Shown here: positions 8,830-17,995 of the stretch, piece after piece | Layout: each line of letters opens with the position of its first letter | Numbering within the stretch: the stretch's first letter is position 1 | Assembly (NCBI RefSeq): GCF_001940455.1 | Contig: NZ_MKQR01000007.1 | Location: forward strand, 85,378 to 149,377 | DNA length: 64,000 bases | Reading direction: 5' to 3' | Source of the DNA: Actinokineospora bangkokensis | Lineage (GTDB): Bacteria; Actinomycetota; Actinomycetes; Mycobacteriales; Pseudonocardiaceae | Translations under genes and position numbers: made by a program | Notes under the pieces: generated by a model | Databases searched by the model: none | Seen by the model: only the letters and a program-made list of their open reading frames with translations | Told to the model about the DNA's origin: nothing

Positions 8830-8970
8830 GGCCGAAGCATGGCACGGCCCAGGTCAGCCGGGTCCGGCAGGGTTGCCGCGCGCCCGGCCGCCGGGCCACG
8901 GGACGCCTGCGCCGCACGTTGCGCGGGTGAAAGCCGGGGCAGGCGGGGCTGGTGCGACTACCGTGGGGGC

Positions 8971-11496
8971 ATGTCCAGCCGCTCCACGACGCCCAAGAGC
9001 ACCGGGAACAGCCGCGCGCGGGCGTCCGCGGGCGGCTCGCGCAAGCCCGCCGGGTCCACCACCCGCGCGGGTGGCGCCAAGTCCGGCACCAGGACCACCC
9101 CGGCGCGGTCGAGCGCCCGCAAGGCGCCCGCCCGCAAGGCGCCGCCGCCCCCGCCGGGCAAGGGCGTCATCGCGACGATCTGGGGTGGGCTGGCCAAGGG
9201 GGTCGGCTCGCTGGCCCGCGCCATCGGGCGCACCAAGGAGCTCGACCCGGCGCACCGCCGCGACGGCGTCGCCTTCGGCCTGATCGCCCTCGGCCTCGTC
9301 CTCGGCGCGGCGGTGTACTGGCACGCCGCGGGCGTGGTCGGCCTGGGCCTGGAGATCGGCGTGCGCACGGTGTTCGGCGCGCTGTCGGTGGCCGTGCCGC
9401 CCGCGCTGTTCGTCGTCGGCGTCATCCTCATGCGCACCGACCCGCAGCCGGACAAGCGCCCCCGCTACGCCGTGGGCACCCTGCTCGTCGTGCTCGCGCT
9501 GCTGGGCGTGCTGCACGTGTTCGACGGCCAGCCCACCGACAACGACGGCCGCATGCACGCCGGGGGCGCGCTGGGCTACTTCTCCGGCGGCCTGCTGGCC
9601 AAGGGCGTCACCGCCTGGGTCGCGATCCCGGTGCTGGTGCTGGTGCTCGGCTTCGGCGTGCTGGTGTTCACCGGCACCCCGGTGCGCGAGATCCCCACCC
9701 GGCTGCGCGAGCTGGGCCGCGACCCCGAGGACGACGAGGTCGAGCACCTCGGCATCGACGAGTTCGACCTCGGTGGCGACGACCTGGCCGAGCCGCCGCT
9801 CAAGCCCCGCAAGCCGCGCGCCAGGAAGGCCGACCCCGCCGAGGACCCCGCGCAGACCCTCGCGCTGGAACCGCCGCCGACCGAGCCCGCCCCGGCCAAG
9901 CCGCGCACCAGGCCCGCCCAGGTCAAGGAGACCCCGCAGGTCACCGAGGCGCCGCGCGACCCGGACACCATCACCGTCACCCGCGTCGTCGACGGCGACT
10001 ACCGGCTGCCCGACCCGGGGCTGCTGGTCGCGGGCGACGCGCCCAAGGCCCGGTCCAAGGCCAACGACGCGATGATCGAGGCCATCACCGGCGTGCTGGA
10101 GCAGTTCAACGTCGACGCCCAGGTCACCGGCTTCACCCGCGGCCCGACGGTCACCCGCTACGAGGTGGAGCTGGGCCCGGGGGTCAAGGTCGAGAAGATC
10201 ACCGCGCTCACCAAGAACATCGCCTACGCGGTGGCCACCGACAACGTCCGGCTGCTCGCGCCCATCCCGGGCAAGTCCGCGGTGGGCATCGAGGTGCCCA
10301 ACGCCGACCGCGAGATGGTCCGCCTCGGCGACGTGCTGCGCTCGACCACCGCCGTGGGCGACGGGCACCCCATGGTGGTCGGCCTGGGCAAGGACATCGA
10401 GGGCCACATGATCACGGCCAACCTGGCCAAGATGCCGCACCTGCTGTGCGCGGGCTCCACCGGCTCCGGCAAGTCCAGCTTCGTCAACTCGATGCTCGTC
10501 TCGCTGCTGGCCAGGGCCACCCCGGACGAGGTCAGGATGATCCTCATCGACCCGAAGATGGTCGAGCTGACCCCCTACGAGGGCATCCCGCACCTGATCA
10601 CCCCCATCATCACCCAGCCCAAGAAGGCCGCGGCGGCGCTGAGCTGGCTGGTGGAGGAGATGGAGCAGCGCTACCAGGACATGCAGGCCAACCGGGTGCG
10701 CCACATCGACGACTTCAACAAGAAGGTGAAGTCCGGCGAGATCACCGCCCCGCCCGGCAGCGAGCGCGAGTACCGGCCCTACCCCTACATCCTGGCCATC
10801 GTCGACGAGCTGGCCGACCTGATGATGACCGCCCCGCGCGACGTCGAGGACGCCATCGTCCGGATCACCCAGAAGGCCCGCGCCGCGGGCATCCACCTGG
10901 TGCTGGCCACCCAGCGCCCGTCGGTGGACGTGGTCACCGGCCTGATCAAGACCAACGTGCCGTCCCGGCTGGCCTTCGCCACCTCGTCGCTGACCGACTC
11001 CCGGGTCATCCTCGACCAGCCGGGCGCGGAGAAGCTCATCGGCATGGGCGACGGGCTCTACCTGCCGATGGGCGCCTCCAAGCCGGTGCGCGTGCAGGGC
11101 GCCTACGTCTCCGACGAGGAGATCATGTCCGTCGTCGCCTTCACCAAGGAGCAGGCGCAGCCGGACTACACCGACGGCGTCACCTCGGCCAAGGCGGGCG
11201 AGGCCAAGGAGATCGACCCCGACATCGGCGACGACCTGGACCTGCTGCTCCAGGCCACCGAGCTGATCGTCACCTCCCAGTTCGGCTCCACCTCGATGCT
11301 CCAGCGCAAGCTGCGGGTCGGCTTCGCCAAGGCGGGCAGGCTGATGGACCTGCTGGAGACCCGCGGCGTGGTGGGCCCCTCGGAGGGGTCCAAGGCCCGC
11401 GACGTGCTCATCAAGCCCGACGAGCTCGACGGGGTGCTCTACACCATCCGGGGCGGTGGGCCGGTGTCGGTGGCCGACGACGAGGACGGGGAGTGA
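8971..11496 (+). CDS. ftsK: DNA translocase FtsK/SpoIIIE
   Basis: 841-residue septal DNA pump that clears chromosomes from the division plane and activates dimer resolution. The Lys/Arg/Pro-rich N-terminus is followed by about four transmembrane segments (residues ~95-235), a charged Pro-rich linker (~255-330) and the motor with Walker A GSTGSGKS (495-502) and the IVDELADLMM Walker B. The C-terminal winged-helix gamma domain ends LDGVLYTIRGGG. ATG 8971 was chosen because TACCGT lies exactly 6 nt upstream, fitting a leaderless transcript, and because the frame upstream is shadow coding. The synteny with argA and pgsA downstream is as in mycobacteria. Confidence 0.97.
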   Translation: MSSRSTTPKSTGNSRARASAGGSRKPAGSTTRAGGAKSGTRTTPARSSARKAPARKAPPPPPGKGVIATIWGGLAKGVGSLARAIGRTKELDPAHRRDGVAFGLIALGLVLGAAVYWHAAGVVGLGLEIGVRTVFGALSVAVPPALFVVGVILMRTDPQPDKRPRYAVGTLLVVLALLGVLHVFDGQPTDNDGRMHAGGALGYFSGGLLAKGVTAWVAIPVLVLVLGFGVLVFTGTPVREIPTRLRELGRDPEDDEVEHLGIDEFDLGGDDLAEPPLKPRKPRARKADPAEDPAQTLALEPPPTEPAPAKPRTRPAQVKETPQVTEAPRDPDTITVTRVVDGDYRLPDPGLLVAGDAPKARSKANDAMIEAITGVLEQFNVDAQVTGFTRGPTVTRYEVELGPGVKVEKITALTKNIAYAVATDNVRLLAPIPGKSAVGIEVPNADREMVRLGDVLRSTTAVGDGHPMVVGLGKDIEGHMITANLAKMPHLLCAGSTGSGKSSFVNSMLVSLLARATPDEVRMILIDPKMVELTPYEGIPHLITPIITQPKKAAAALSWLVEEMEQRYQDMQANRVRHIDDFNKKVKSGEITAPPGSEREYRPYPYILAIVDELADLMMTAPRDVEDAIVRITQKARAAGIHLVLATQRPSVDVVTGLIKTNVPSRLAFATSSLTDSRVILDQPGAEKLIGMGDGLYLPMGASKPVRVQGAYVSDEEIMSVVAFTKEQAQPDYTDGVTSAKAGEAKEIDPDIGDDLDLLLQATELIVTSQFGSTSMLQRKLRVGFAKAGRLMDLLETRGVVGPSEGSKARDVLIKPDELDGVLYTIRGGGPVSVADDEDGE

Positions 11497-11553
11497 CCGG
11501 GGCGGGCCCCCAGGTCTCGATGGCATAACGGGAGAGCGGGTTTCCGTCACCCG

Positions 11554-11586
11554 GACGTCGTAGTGGGCGACCAACACCACGACGTC
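11554..11586 (+). promoter_or_regulatory. Hairpin just upstream of the ribosome-binding site of the DUF5684-like gene
   Basis: Inverted repeat GACGTCGTAGTG / CACCACGACGTC (11 of 12 bp) with a 9-nt loop, ending 3 nt before the GGAAGGA ribosome-binding site (11590-11596). It could be an ftsK terminator or a leader structure affecting translation of the next gene. Confidence 0.45.
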
Positions 11587-11603
11587 TCCGGAAGGACAGC
11601 CCC

Positions 11604-12212
11604 GTGACCCCCGACGACTACTACACGACCTCGGCGGCGGTGGATTTCCCGTGGGGGATCTTCATCGCCGTCATGCTGATCTCCCTGGTGTTCGCCGTCA
11701 TCGGCGTCATCGCCCTGTGGAAGGTCTTCACCAAGGCGGGCGAGCCCGGCTGGGCCGCGATCGTCCCGATCTACAACACCGTCGTGCTGCTCAAGATCGC
11801 GGGCAAGCCGTGGTGGTGGCTCTTCCTGTTCCTCATCCCGGTCGCCAACATCGTCTTCCTGGTGCTCACCTACGCGGGCGTGGCCAGGGCGTTCGGCCGG
11901 GGCACCGGCTTCGTGGTGCTGATGGTGTTCCTGCCGTTCATCGCCTTCCTCGTCCTCGGCTTCGGCGACTCGCGCTACGTGGGCCCGGGCGGGGCGGGCC
12001 ACCAGTACGGGAACCCCGGCGCGCCGCAGGGCTACCAGCCGCAGGGGTACCAGCAGGGCGGCTACCAGCAGGGCGGATACCCGCAGCAGGGCTACCAGCA
12101 GGGCGGCTACCCCCAGCGGGGCGGCTACCCGCAGCAGCAGGGCTACCCCCAGCAGGGCGGCTACGGCCAGCAGGGCGGTTACCCGCAGCAGGGCGGGTAC
12201 GGCCGGGGCTGA
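11604..12212 (+). CDS. Small membrane protein (DUF5684-like) with Gln/Gly/Tyr-rich tail
   Basis: 202 residues. Three hydrophobic segments (about 18-42, 68-92 and 103-121) with KVFTKAGEPGWAAIVPIYN between the first two are typical of the DUF5684 / signal-peptidase-I-associated family. The C-terminal ~70 residues are a low-complexity tail of repeats such as GYQQGGYPQQ with no charge, presumably cytoplasmic or surface-exposed and disordered. The GTG start has GGAAGGA 7 nt upstream. The role is unknown; the hydrophobic core is seen in many actinobacteria. The tail is encoded by imperfect tandem DNA repeats (about 12030-12205). Confidence 0.8.
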   Translation: MTPDDYYTTSAAVDFPWGIFIAVMLISLVFAVIGVIALWKVFTKAGEPGWAAIVPIYNTVVLLKIAGKPWWWLFLFLIPVANIVFLVLTYAGVARAFGRGTGFVVLMVFLPFIAFLVLGFGDSRYVGPGGAGHQYGNPGAPQGYQPQGYQQGGYQQGGYPQQGYQQGGYPQRGGYPQQQGYPQQGGYGQQGGYPQQGGYGRG

Positions 12213-12328
12213 CCGCTGTCGTCCCGGACCGGGTCGGGCGCGCCCGCGCCACCCGGTCCGGGGGTGGCGCCCCACGAACAGGTGGCGCGCCGTGCAACCG
12301 GGCCCCGGCGCGAGTACGTCTTCACGGC

Positions 12329-12718
12329 ATGAGGACCGTCGGTCTCGTCATCGCCGTGCTGCTGCTCGCCGCCTGCGGGCAGACCGCCACCGGGTCGCCC
12401 CTGCCCTCCGCGCCCGCCACCCCCGCCCCCAACGCGGGCGAGGAGTTCACCGTCGAGCGGGGCAAGGCCGTGACCCTGGCCGCGGGCGGCCCCCAGGTGG
12501 GCTACGCCCGGCTCGTGCAGGACAGCCGCTGCCCCCAGGGCAAGCAGTGCGTGTGGGAGGGCGACGCCACCGTCGAGGTGACCGTCGACGGCCGCGCCGC
12601 CGAACTGCACACCAGCGACCGCTTCGCCACCAGCGCCCAGGTCGGGCGGTCCACCGTCCGCCTGGTCCGCCTGGACGTCCCCGGCACCATCGCGACGCTG
12701 GTGGTGACCGGGGCGTGA
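12329..12718 (+). CDS. Putative small secreted lipoprotein
   Basis: 129 residues. The N-terminus MRTVGLVIAVLLLAACGQ is a clear lipoprotein signal with lipobox LAAC (C16), so the mature protein should be lipid-anchored on the outer face of the membrane. A Pro/Ala-rich linker follows, then a beta-rich domain with a cysteine pair in CPQGKQCVWEGD. No family is recognised. The ATG is supported by the ideal signal peptide; the ribosome-binding site is not strong. The gene is convergent with the phospholipase gene, with only 22 bp between the stops. Confidence 0.75.
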   Translation: MRTVGLVIAVLLLAACGQTATGSPLPSAPATPAPNAGEEFTVERGKAVTLAAGGPQVGYARLVQDSRCPQGKQCVWEGDATVEVTVDGRAAELHTSDRFATSAQVGRSTVRLVRLDVPGTIATLVVTGA

Positions 12719-12740
12719 GCGCCCCGGCCCCCACCCGGCC

Positions 12741-13193
12741 TCAGTTGTTGCCGAACTGGCGGACGGCGGCGTAGTAGACGTTCGCCGTCGCCTCGCAGGT
12801 CGAGCTGCCCGCGCAGATGGTGTAGAGGTCGGACTTGAAGTTGTTGTCGATGCGCAGGCGGTTCGACTCGGTGAACCGGCTCTGCTTCTTGTAGTTGCGG
12901 TAGCCGAAGTCGTGCCGGTAGCAGGCCTTGACGAAGTTCCAGCCGAACGGGTTGTCCGGGGAGTTGGAGCAGCCGTCGGACGACCAGTCGAGCTGGGAGG
13001 CGTAGGGCCGCGCCGCGCGGGTGCTCTGGAACGTCGACAGGCTCTGGCTGAACAGGTAGGTGTCGGTGGTCGACTGGAGCTGCGACTGGCTCAGGTCGGC
13101 GGACGCGGTGCCCGCGCCCAGGACGAGCGCCACCGCGGCGACGGCCGAGGCGACGGCACCGCGCTGGGCGCGGCGCAGGGGGGAGGTGGCCAC
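12741..13193 (-). CDS. Secreted prokaryotic phospholipase A2
   Basis: 150 residues with a signal peptide (about 1-32, cleavage near TASA-D) and the Streptomyces-type phospholipase A2 domain. The catalytic His-Asp pair is H94-D95 in ACYRHDFGYRNY. The preceding LDWSSDGCSNSPDNPFGWNF carries the calcium-loop Asp residues, and four cysteines can form the two family disulfides. It should hydrolyse the sn-2 ester of phospholipids outside the cell. The GTG start at 13193 is backed by GAGGAG 5 nt upstream. Confidence 0.93.
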   Translation of the reverse strand: MATSPLRRAQRGAVASAVAAVALVLGAGTASADLSQSQLQSTTDTYLFSQSLSTFQSTRAARPYASQLDWSSDGCSNSPDNPFGWNFVKACYRHDFGYRNYKKQSRFTESNRLRIDNNFKSDLYTICAGSSTCEATANVYYAAVRQFGNN

Positions 13194-13317
13194 GGTGACT
13201 CCTCGCGGAGAGTGGGGAAATCCGGCCCCCCATTGATCCCACCGCCGACCACGCCCCGGGAACCCCGCCGGACCCCTGTCCGGGCGGCCCCGCCCACTAC
13301 CGCCGCGGCCCCACCCA

Positions 13318-13812
13318 CTACAGCTTGAGCAGCATGCGGGTGTTGCCGAGGGTGTTGGGCTTGACGTACTCCAGGTCGAGGAACTCGGCCACGCCCTCGT
13401 CCATCGACCGGCGCATCTCCTGGTACACCTCGTCGGTGACCGGGGTCCCGTCGATCTCGACGAACCCGTGCCGGGCGAAGAAGTCGGTCTCGAAGGTCAG
13501 CACGAAGATCCGCTGCAACCCCAGCTCGCGCGCCACCGCGATGAGCTGCTCGGCCAGCGCGTGCCCCACCCCGTACCCCTTGGCCTCGGGCAGCACCGCG
13601 ATCGTGCGGATCTCGGCGATGTCCTCCCACAGCACGTGCAGGGCCCCGCACCCCACCAGCCGCCCGTCCAGCTCCGCGACCCAGAACTCCTGGATGTCCT
13701 CGTACAGGGTCACCCAGGGCTTGGCCAGCAGCACCTTCCCGACGTAGGTGTCGATCACGGCCTTCATGTCCCGGACGTCGGTGGTCCTGGCCCTGCGCAC
13801 GAGCGGTTTCAC
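13318..13812 (-). CDS. argA: Single-domain GNAT N-acetylglutamate synthase
   Basis: 164-residue acetyltransferase closely resembling mycobacterial ArgA (Rv2747), which acetylates glutamate or glutamine with acetyl-CoA in the first arginine step. Conserved blocks are VRRARTTD at the N-terminus, GCGALHVLWEDIAEIRTIAV, the acetyl-CoA loop EAKGYGVGHAL, FVLTFETDFFARHGF and the C-terminal YVKPNTLGNTRMLLKL. The GTG at 13812 (VKPLVRRAR) was chosen because conserved sequence starts there; the ribosome-binding site is weak and the GTG at LVRR is an alternative. Its position between ftsK and pgsA matches mycobacterial synteny. Confidence 0.93.
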   Translation of the reverse strand: MKPLVRRARTTDVRDMKAVIDTYVGKVLLAKPWVTLYEDIQEFWVAELDGRLVGCGALHVLWEDIAEIRTIAVLPEAKGYGVGHALAEQLIAVARELGLQRIFVLTFETDFFARHGFVEIDGTPVTDEVYQEMRRSMDEGVAEFLDLEYVKPNTLGNTRMLLKL

Positions 13813-13957
13813 AAACCGCCAATCTAGTTGTGCGCGCGCCGCCACGACCCGCGGGAGGGCGGTGTCGCCCACCACGTGCCCGCCGCCCGCCCGGTTCGTC
13901 CCGCGTGCCGGGCCCGGACAGCGCTCCGCCCCGGTCGCGGCCGGGGCGGAGGGGGTC

Positions 13958-15253
13958 TCAGCGGATCCAGGGGACCCAGACGGTCCAGTCGTACCAGTCG
14001 GTGCCCGGCAGAGGGGGACGGGTGGTCGTCGTCGCCGGGGGCTTCGTGGTCGTCGCCGGGGGCTTGGGCGTAGTGGTCTGCACCGGCGGCTTGGTTGTGG
14101 TCGCCGGGGGCTTCGGCGTGGTGGTCTGCACCGGGGGCTTGGTGGTGGTGACCGGAGGCTTGGGCACCGTCGTCGGCTGCGTGGCGCCGGGGAGCTGCAC
14201 ACCGGGCACCTGGACACCGGGGAGCTGGACGCCCGGGACCTGCACGCCCGGCGCCACCGGCACCGTCACCGGCGGCACGGCGACCGGGGGGACGTTCACG
14301 CCGGGCAGCTTGCCCGCCTGCGGGGCCACCGTCGAGCCCGCCGCCGACAGGACGGCGCCGGGGTCGTGGACCGCGCCCGCGCGGACGTCGACGCCCGGGG
14401 GCGGGGACGCCGGGTTGGGCGGCGGGATGAGGGTGGGGGGCTGGGTCACGCCGCGGTCGTACGTGGTGGTCATCGTCAGGACCGAGCGCACGTAGTCGTC
14501 GGAGTGGTTGTAGCGGAAGATCGCCCGCGCCGCGTCCATCGGGTTCGACATGTCCGTGCCGCCCGCGCAGAGGAAGCGGGCGGCGGTGGCGGCCGCGTCG
14601 TAGAGGTTGTTCGGGTCGGCGGTGCCGTCCCCGCTGCCGTCGACGCCGTAGGTCTCCCACGTGGCGGGGATGAACTGCATCGGGCCCACCGCGCGGTCCC
14701 ACTGGTCGTCGCCGTCCCAGCGGCCGTGGTCGGTGTCGGCGACCTGCGCGGTGCCGGTGCCGTCGAGCACCGGGCCCAGGATCGGGGTCAGGGTGCGCCC
14801 GGTGGCGTCCACGGCGCCGCCCGCGGCGTGGTCGGACTCGACCCGGCCGATGGCCGCCAGCACCGTCCACCGGACCTTGCAGCCCGGCTGGGTGGCCCGC
14901 AGCAGCTGCTCGGCGCGCGCGTAGGCGAGCTTGGCCACCTCGGGCATGTCCGCCTCGGTGAGGTCGAGGTCGACCGTCGGCCACTGCGGGGCGGGCACGT
15001 CCTGGCCCTCGACCACCGCGTCGACCAGCGCCGGGCTGAGGTTGGGGTCGGTGGGCATCGAGCCGTCCACGGCGAGCACGCTCAGCGACGCGGGCACCGG
15101 CACCGACAGCTCCGGCGGCACGGCCTGCACCCCGGTCATCCCGGGCAGCTGGACGCCGTCACCGGTCGTGGCGACCAGGACGATCGCCACCGGGACGACG
15201 ACGGCCGCGGTGGCCGGGATCGCGCGCTTCTTGCGGTGCTTACCCCTGGGCAT
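13958..15253 (-). CDS. Lytic murein transglycosylase (MltB/SLT type) with Thr/Pro-rich tail
   Basis: 431 residues. A basic N-terminus (MPRGKHRKKRA) precedes a membrane anchor or signal segment (about 12-30), and a lytic transglycosylase domain spans about 100-290. The catalytic Glu lies in AAIGRVESDH, followed by GPMQFIPATW and the RFLCAGG and AIFRYNHSDDYV blocks of the family. It cleaves the glycan strands of peptidoglycan. The last ~130 residues are low complexity: GVQVPGVQLPG repeats, then TTTKPP/TTTPKPP repeats, probably a wall-spanning stalk. No ribosome-binding motif better than GGAGCTCC was found before the ATG. Confidence 0.9.
   Translation of the reverse strand: MPRGKHRKKRAIPATAAVVVPVAIVLVATTGDGVQLPGMTGVQAVPPELSVPVPASLSVLAVDGSMPTDPNLSPALVDAVVEGQDVPAPQWPTVDLDLTEADMPEVAKLAYARAEQLLRATQPGCKVRWTVLAAIGRVESDHAAGGAVDATGRTLTPILGPVLDGTGTAQVADTDHGRWDGDDQWDRAVGPMQFIPATWETYGVDGSGDGTADPNNLYDAAATAARFLCAGGTDMSNPMDAARAIFRYNHSDDYVRSVLTMTTTYDRGVTQPPTLIPPPNPASPPPGVDVRAGAVHDPGAVLSAAGSTVAPQAGKLPGVNVPPVAVPPVTVPVAPGVQVPGVQLPGVQVPGVQLPGATQPTTVPKPPVTTTKPPVQTTTPKPPATTTKPPVQTTTPKPPATTTKPPATTTTRPPLPGTDWYDWTVWVPWIR
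14021..14165. repeat. In-gene tandem repeats coding the Thr/Pro-rich stalk
   Basis: About two copies of a ~66-bp unit plus partial units inside the transglycosylase gene, coding alternating TTTKPP and VQTTTPKPP motifs. A second short repeat block at about 14190-14260 codes GVQVPGVQLPG. They keep the reading frame, so they are coding repeats prone to length variation, not CRISPR or mobile DNA. Confidence 0.7.
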
Positions 15254-15345
15254 GGCGTGGAGCTCCCACTGGTCAGCCGACGATGAGCCCCGTCACTCTG
15301 CACCATCGGAGGCCGATCCTGTTAGTCACGATTGAACCTGGTCGC

Positions 15346-15383
15346 AAACCCGGTGGTGACCGATGAACCACTCATCCGGGTTT
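15346..15383 (-). terminator. Terminator-like hairpin after the YjbR-like gene
   Basis: Interrupted inverted repeat AAACCCGG-x-GGT ... ACC-ACTCAT-CCGGGTTT, 28 bp past the stop of the minus-strand YjbR-like gene and about 90 bp ahead of the transglycosylase start. It probably insulates the two genes; a leader structure of the transglycosylase mRNA is possible. Confidence 0.5.
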
Positions 15384-15411
15384 TGTACCTGACGGACAGT
15401 TTTGGCACGCC

Positions 15412-15762
15412 TCACCCGTCGAACTCCGCCACCAGCGCCGCCGGCGCGCGCAACCGCCACGCCTCCAGCAGGACGTCCGCGAGCCCGTCGAGGTCCACCG
15501 CGGCCATCCTGACCAGGACCGACGCGTACCCGTCGTAGTGCGCGGTCGTGAAGAACCGGTCCGGGTCGGCCGCGATGAGCGCGTGCTTCTCGGACTCGTC
15601 GGCCACCACCACCAGCAGGCTGCCGTCGCCGCGCAGCCGGGCGAACAGCTTGCCGCCCACCCGGAAGCCCGGGGTCCCGTAGGAGGGCTTCTCGCTCGTG
15701 CCGGGCAGGGCCAGCGCGGCCCGGCGCACGTCGTCCTCGGTCACCACCCCGCCGATTGTCAC
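15412..15762 (-). CDS. MmcQ/YjbR-family DNA-binding-like protein
   Basis: 116 residues with the MmcQ/YjbR fold features: [25 protein letters not shown] near the N-terminus and [20 protein letters not shown] in the middle. The family has a double-wing fold resembling TfoX and is often annotated as DNA-binding, with no firmly known function. The start is uncertain: GTG 15762 ([11 protein letters not shown]) was taken because it lies close to the divergent rimO, but GTG at 15747 or 15744 is equally possible and nearer the family start. Confidence 0.8.
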   Translation of the reverse strand: MTIGGVVTEDDVRRAALALPGTSEKPSYGTPGFRVGGKLFARLRGDGSLLVVVADESEKHALIAADPDRFFTTAHYDGYASVLVRMAAVDLDGLADVLLEAWRLRAPAALVAEFDG

Positions 15763-15818
15763 GCGGTGACAGGGCCGGGCGCGATCCGGGGGCGCAACCC
15801 GGCGGTTACCCTGTCGTC

Positions 15819-17276
15819 GTGCCTTCTCCGTCCACATCCCGCCGTGTCGCCATGCTCACCCTCGGCTGCGCCCGCAACGAGGTCGACTCCGAGGAGTTGG
15901 CGGGCAGGCTCGCCGGTGGCGGCTGGGAGCTGGTGGACGGCGAGGCCGACCCCGACGTCATCGTCGTGAACACCTGCGGGTTCGTCGAGTCGGCCAAGAA
16001 GGACTCCGTCGACACCCTGCTCGCCGCTGCCGACACCGGCGCCAAGGTCGTCGCGGTGGGCTGCATGGCCGAGCGCTACGGCACCGAGCTGGCCGAGAGC
16101 CTGCCGGAGGCCAGCGCCGTGCTGGGCTTCGACCACTACCCCGACCTGGCCGAGCGGCTGGGCGACGTGGTGGCCGGGCACGCGGTCGCCTCGCACGTCC
16201 CGGTGGACCGGCGCACCCTGCTGCCGATCAGCCCGGTCGAGCGCCAGCAGGCCGCCGCCGAGGTCACCGTCCCCGGGCACGCCTGGGGCCCGCGGATCGA
16301 GCGCAAGCGCCTCGACGACGCCCCGGTCGCCTCGCTCAAGATCGCTTCCGGCTGCGACCGGCGCTGCTCGTTCTGCGCCATCCCCAGCTTCCGCGGCTCG
16401 TTCGTCTCCCGGCTGCCCGACGAGGTCGTCGCCGAGGGCGCCTGGCTGGCCGCCCAGGGCGTGCGCGAGCTGGTCCTGGTCAGCGAGAACTCCACCTCCT
16501 ACGGCAAGGACCTCGGCCGCGAGCACGCGGGCGACCGCGCGCTGGAGGCGGTGCTGACCCGGCTCGCCGCGATCCCCGGCATCGACCGGGTGCGGGTGTC
16601 CTACCTCCAGCCCGCCGAGACCCGGCCGAACCTGGTGCGCGCGATCGCCACCACGCCCGGGGTGGCGGACTACTTCGACATGTCGTTCCAGCACTCCAGC
16701 CAGCCCGTGCTGCGCCGGATGCGCCGCTTCGGCGACACCGACTCCTTCCTCAAGCTCGTCGGCCAGATCCGCGAGCACGCCCCCGCCGCGGGCATCCGGT
16801 CGAACTTCATCGTGGGCTTCCCCGGGGAGACCGAGGAGGACTTCGCCGAGCTGGTCCGCTTCGTCACCGAGGCGCGGCTGGACGCGGTCGGGGTGTTCGG
16901 CTACTCCGACGAGGACGGCACCGAGGCCGAGGACCTGCCGGGCAAGCTCGACGCCGACACCGTCGCCGCCCGGGTCGCGCGGCTGTCCGACCTGGTCGAG
17001 GAGCTGACCGCGCAGCGCGCCGAGGAGCGCGTCGGGTCCGAGGTCGTCGTGCTGGTGGAGCGCCTGGAGTCCGAGGAGGACGACTGCGCGGGCCGCGCCG
17101 CCCACCAGGCCCCCGAGGTCGACGGTGAGTGCGTGCTCGTCGCGGGCGGGCCGGTCGAGGTCGACGACCTGGCCGTCGGTGACCTGGTGCGCTGCCGGGT
17201 GGTCGACAGCGAGGGCGTCGACCTGCTGGTGGAACCGCTGGAGCTGCTGCCGCGCACCGCACCGGGCCCGGCGTGA
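15819..17276 (+). CDS. rimO: Ribosomal protein uS12 methylthiotransferase RimO
   Basis: 485-residue radical-SAM enzyme that adds a methylthio group to the conserved Asp of ribosomal protein S12. The N-terminal UPF0004 domain carries cluster cysteines C17, C53 and C82. The radical SAM triad is C179-x3-C183-x2-C186 in [17 protein letters not shown], which favours RimO over MiaB, and a TRAM domain forms the C-terminus (about 410-485). The GTG start was chosen because a TACCCT -10-like hexamer lies 6 nt upstream, fitting a leaderless mRNA. The stop overlaps the pgsA start by 4 bp, so the genes are coupled. Confidence 0.95.
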   Translation: MPSPSTSRRVAMLTLGCARNEVDSEELAGRLAGGGWELVDGEADPDVIVVNTCGFVESAKKDSVDTLLAAADTGAKVVAVGCMAERYGTELAESLPEASAVLGFDHYPDLAERLGDVVAGHAVASHVPVDRRTLLPISPVERQQAAAEVTVPGHAWGPRIERKRLDDAPVASLKIASGCDRRCSFCAIPSFRGSFVSRLPDEVVAEGAWLAAQGVRELVLVSENSTSYGKDLGREHAGDRALEAVLTRLAAIPGIDRVRVSYLQPAETRPNLVRAIATTPGVADYFDMSFQHSSQPVLRRMRRFGDTDSFLKLVGQIREHAPAAGIRSNFIVGFPGETEEDFAELVRFVTEARLDAVGVFGYSDEDGTEAEDLPGKLDADTVAARVARLSDLVEELTAQRAEERVGSEVVVLVERLESEEDDCAGRAAHQAPEVDGECVLVAGGPVEVDDLAVGDLVRCRVVDSEGVDLLVEPLELLPRTAPGPA

Positions 17277-17995
17277 GCCGGGCGGCCGGCGGGCCGGGCG
17301 ACGCCGTGCCCGCGGTGACCGAGGTGGAGTGCACCGAGGTCCCGCCGGAGCAGGCGGCCGCGCTGGTGGCCGAGCCGGTCGCCGCCCCGGACCCCGGACC
17401 GCGCCAGCCCGCGCTGCCCGAGCCGACGCACGTCCCGGTGCTCAACATCGCCAACCTGCTCACCGTGTCGCGGCTGGTGCTGGTGCCGGTGTTCCTGCTG
17501 GCCCTGTTCACCGACGGCGGCACCGACCCGTTCTGGCGGCTGGTGGCGTTCGTGGTGTTCGCCGTCGCCTCGGTCACCGACCACGTCGACGGCAGGCTGG
17601 CCCGCAAGCACGGCCTCATCACCGACTTCGGCAAGATCGCGGACCCGATCGCGGACAAGGCGCTCACCGGGTCGGCGCTGGTGGGGCTGAGCCTGCTCGG
17701 CGACCTGCCGTGGTGGGTGACGCTGGTCATCGCCGTGCGCGAGGTCGGGGTGACCCTGCTGCGGTTCTGGGTCATCCGCCACGGCGTCATCCCGGCCAGC
17801 CGTGGCGGCAAGGCCAAGACCCTGGCGCAGGTGGTGGCCATCGGCTTCTTCCTGCTCCCGCTGCCCGCCTGGGTCGGCCCGGTGAACTGGGCGATCATGG
17901 CGGTGGCCCTGGTGCTCACCGTCGTCACCGGCGTGGACTACGTGGTGCGGGCGGTCCGGCTGCGGGCCAGGGGCAAGCGGGCGCTGGCCCCGTGA
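17273..17995 (+). CDS. pgsA: CDP-diacylglycerol-glycerol-3-phosphate 3-phosphatidyltransferase (PgsA type)
   Basis: 240-residue integral membrane CDP-alcohol phosphatidyltransferase that makes phosphatidylglycerol phosphate. It shows the complete catalytic signature D-x2-D-G-x2-A-R-x8-G-x3-D-x3-D starting at [13 protein letters not shown] (around residue 103). The first ~55 residues are a Pro/Ala/Glu-rich cytoplasmic extension before [17 protein letters not shown]. The GTG start overlaps the rimO stop and the gene's stop overlaps the cinA start, so rimO-pgsA-cinA is one coupled operon, as in other actinobacteria. Confidence 0.93.
   Translation: MSRAAGGPGDAVPAVTEVECTEVPPEQAAALVAEPVAAPDPGPRQPALPEPTHVPVLNIANLLTVSRLVLVPVFLLALFTDGGTDPFWRLVAFVVFAVASVTDHVDGRLARKHGLITDFGKIADPIADKALTGSALVGLSLLGDLPWWVTLVIAVREVGVTLLRFWVIRHGVIPASRGGKAKTLAQVVAIGFFLLPLPAWVGPVNWAIMAVALVLTVVTGVDYVVRAVRLRARGKRALAP

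Noticed and set aside
8854-11580. 908-codon frame antisense to ftsK
   Set aside because: Composition (His, Asp, Gly, Val, Gln runs) is that of reverse-strand wobble bias; the sense strand encodes FtsK with all motifs.
14021-14260. Regular repeats suggesting a CRISPR array or mobile DNA
   Set aside because: The repeats are in frame in the transglycosylase gene and code Thr/Pro and Val-Pro-Gly motifs; spacing and spacer content do not fit CRISPR.
15254-15411. Possible c-di-AMP (ydaO-type) riboswitch upstream of the lytic transglycosylase
   Set aside because: Such riboswitches often precede actinobacterial wall hydrolases, but the conserved core sequences were not found; the only structure is a terminator-like hairpin.
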